A model generated the notes under the pieces. That model was given only the letters and a program-made list of their open reading frames with translations, was not told the origin of the DNA and did not search any database. 5,547 nt of DNA from Streptococcus vestibularis ATCC 49124 (GTDB lineage Bacteria; Bacillota; Bacilli; Lactobacillales; Streptococcaceae), in NCBI RefSeq assembly GCF_000188295.1, contig NZ_GL831112.1, positions 1,072,651-1,078,197 on the forward strand, in the 5' to 3' direction. Position numbers and translations under genes: made by a program. Shown here one piece after another: positions 4,006 to 5,547 of the stretch; the stretch's first letter is position 1, and each line of letters starts with the position of its first letter.

Positions 4006-5244
4006 ATGAACAATGCATATACTATTTCAGCTCACTTTGGAAAAAAGATGAGTCGTGACCATAATATTCGTAATCGCAACATAACCAACTCAGAGGATCA
4101 TATAGACCCAGATGGATATTTTAAAATTATAGAGGATAGGCCTATCAAACAGGCTTATTATAAAATTTTCGGACAGGCTGTTCTTGACTATAATGCGAAA
4201 CAAACTCGATCTGACAGACAAATTATAGACTATCATACGAAAGTACTTTCAGCTTATAAACGTGATCCCAATCGCAATCCTGCTACCAGCCATGAGGCAA
4301 TTTTTACCATAGGAAATGTTAACCATCATCCCACAATCACAGAATCAGAAAAGATTCTCACAGATTTTTTAGAACAATTCAAAAAAAATAATCCTAACGC
4401 CATCATTTTCGGTGCCTATTTTCATGCAGATGAGCCTGGTTCTGCCCCTCATCTTCATGTTGATTTCATCTTAGTCAAACGGCAAAATAAAAGAGGCTTA
4501 AGCATTCAAGTTGGTCAGGAAGGTGCCCTCAAAGAAATGGGTTACTACACATCAGGATCTAAAAAAAATAAAGATTTAGTAACGGCACAAACTCGATGGC
4601 AAGCAGCTCAACGCGAACTACTTCGAACAACAGCTAGAAATCATGGAGTTCAAGTTCAAGAAAGTGGCAAATCTAAAACAATAGCTAACCATCTGGATAC
4701 TGAGATTTACAAACGAACTACAAAACTTAAAAACTTAGATCAAAAAATTGAGGAGAAAAAGATGTGGGCTGAAAATGCTAAATCTGAAGCAGAGAAAAAT
4801 AAAAAGGAACTGTCAGAGATCTTGAGAACTAAACAAGAGTTAGACATTGACATTCAGATGAAAAAAGCAAACCTCGAAGAGATTACTAAAATTAAAAAGA
4901 AAGATAAAGAATTAAGAGAGGAGAATACTTTTTTAAAGAAATCAATTAATATTCTGCAAGAGAGTATCGATCTAGCCGAAAGTTGCTTCAAAACATATTT
5001 CTTAAAAAATAAAGAGAACCTCTGGAATATATTTAAACAAAAACTGTCTCAAACATTTGGTTCTAAAAAATACGAACGTTATAATATTATTCGTCATGAT
5101 ACAGAATTAAATGAAAAACTTGCACAACACGAACGAGATTACTTAGAGGGCGAAAGACGTGATCCACCTCCTACACAACTATTTGGATATGATGCTAAAA
5201 CTGATAATGAATCAGATTTTACATATGAGAATGAACAGATATAG
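4006..5244 (+). CDS. mob: MobV-family relaxase (Mob/Pre plasmid mobilisation protein)
   Basis: This 412-residue protein should nick oriT, bind covalently or tightly to the 5' end, and lead the strand into a recipient through a helper conjugation system. The relaxase domain covers about residues 1-220. Motif I is DHNIRNRN (18-25), whose His19 corresponds to the catalytic histidine in the HNxR motif of MobM. Motif III, the metal-binding HUH-type signature, is HADEPGSAPHLHVDF (140-154), with His140, His149 and His151. The segment IFGQAVLDYNAKQTRSDRQI (54-73) is typical of the Firmicute branch of this family. Residues about 225-335 are Lys/Glu-rich and predict a long coiled coil; the tail is hydrophilic. 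The start is ATG with AAAGGAG 6 bases upstream. It is near full length, with no frameshift. Motif III has two more residues than MobM between the acidic pair and PH (HADEPGSAPH against HLDESTPH). No rep, integrase or accessory mob gene accompanies it. Confidence 0.9.
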   Translation: MNNAYTISAHFGKKMSRDHNIRNRNITNSEDHIDPDGYFKIIEDRPIKQAYYKIFGQAVLDYNAKQTRSDRQIIDYHTKVLSAYKRDPNRNPATSHEAIFTIGNVNHHPTITESEKILTDFLEQFKKNNPNAIIFGAYFHADEPGSAPHLHVDFILVKRQNKRGLSIQVGQEGALKEMGYYTSGSKKNKDLVTAQTRWQAAQRELLRTTARNHGVQVQESGKSKTIANHLDTEIYKRTTKLKNLDQKIEEKKMWAENAKSEAEKNKKELSEILRTKQELDIDIQMKKANLEEITKIKKKDKELREENTFLKKSINILQESIDLAESCFKTYFLKNKENLWNIFKQKLSQTFGSKKYERYNIIRHDTELNEKLAQHERDYLEGERRDPPPTQLFGYDAKTDNESDFTYENEQI

Positions 5245-5262
5245 AGAACCTTTCAAGATTGA

Positions 5263-5283
5263 TTAGTGACTAACGAGTACTCG
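5263..5283. repeat. Two abutting palindromes after the relaxase gene
   Basis: TTAGTGACTAA (5263-5273, symmetrical about its central G) abuts the perfect 10-bp palindrome CGAGTACTCG (5274-5283). They lie between the relaxase stop and its terminator. They may be a protein-binding site or a junction left by insertion; nothing in the sequence decides. Confidence 0.35.
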
Positions 5284-5302
5284 ATATGAGTTGGTCCAAT
5301 AT

Positions 5303-5337
5303 AAAAGTTTCCTTGCTGATATAGCAAGGACTTTTTT
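5303..5337 (+). terminator. Terminator of the relaxase gene
   Basis: CCTTGCT (5311-5317) and AGCAAGG (5323-5329) form a 7-bp stem with a GATAT loop. The stem extends through AAAAGT (5303-5308) and ACTTTT (5330-5335) with a 2-base bulge, and a run of seven Ts follows (5332-5338). It is a strong Rho-independent terminator 58 bases after the stop codon, and the A-run on the left arm would let it work on the opposite strand as well. Confidence 0.85.
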
Positions 5338-5340
5338 TAT

Positions 5341-5547
5341 GTTTACATTTTTATTTTTAGTTTAATAGGTTCAACTTCTTTTAAATTTATAGTCACATTT
5401 TTTTCGTTACATATGGTACTGATATTAAACTTTTATTCTCCAACACATACTAAAAAATTTTAGTCAAAATTATGGTTTTTAAAAATCTCTTAAAACCTGT
5501 TTTTTCAAACATAATGTCTAAGAAGAAAAATAATATTTAAGAGTTCT
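5341..5547. other. AT-rich stretch without a convincing gene
   Basis: The longest minus-strand candidate is a 29-codon frame ending in TAA at 5343-5345, reading TINLKEVEPIKLKIKM at its end, with no ribosome binding site. Another is a 20-residue frame from ATG at 5512 (MFEKTGFKRFLKTIILTKIF), also without one. A short inverted repeat, ACTAAAA/TTTTAGT (5449-5455, 5458-5464), lies between them. The first frame could be the tail of a decayed gene, but support is weak. Confidence 0.3.

Noticed and set aside
1..5547. Reading the whole window as a small cryptic plasmid
   Set aside because: No replication initiator gene is visible, and the leftward gene at position 1 is not completed at the other end in any way I can support.

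Overview
The base composition (strongly AT-rich), the Shine-Dalgarno sequences and the protein types all point to a low-GC Firmicute, most likely a streptococcus. The best indicators are a response regulator of the ComE/BlpR/SilA type (LytTR output) followed by its HPK10-class kinase, and a MobV-type plasmid relaxase resembling those on streptococcal and other Firmicute mobile elements. I cannot name the species. No replication gene is visible, so I cannot tell a plasmid from a chromosomal accessory region, although a core-like surface protein gene in the middle favours a chromosome.

Layout. Positions 1-100 hold the 5' end of a leftward gene with a very strong ribosome binding site; it runs off the window. 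Positions 101-446 are a divergent control region with three TATAAT boxes but poor -35 boxes, which suggests activator-dependent transcription. A rightward two-component operon follows: a LytTR response regulator with a TTG start (447-1190) and a multi-pass sensor kinase (1200-2507). It ends in two consecutive hairpin terminators, the second of which is symmetrical and can serve the convergent gene too. A leftward gene (2748-3314) encodes a membrane-anchored, serine-rich protein with a C-terminal SH3b-like domain.

Positions 3315-4005 contain no intact gene. Their left part carries a possible gene remnant on the minus strand. Their right part, from about 3779, is a run of back-to-back hairpins ending in a structure that closely resembles the transfer origin of pMV158-type plasmids, with a predicted nick between 3890 and 3891. 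The MobV relaxase gene (4006-5244) follows and closes with tandem palindromes and a strong terminator. The last 200 bases hold no convincing gene.

How it fits together. The kinase/regulator pair would sense a secreted peptide and control bacteriocin, competence or virulence-type genes, but neither a recognisable double-glycine peptide gene nor an ABC exporter lies in the window. The leftward gene at 1-100 is the nearest candidate target. The oriT plus relaxase form a self-contained mobilisation module bounded by terminators. It has no accessory mobilisation, replication or integrase gene beside it, so it would need a conjugative helper, or it is the residue of an integrated plasmid.
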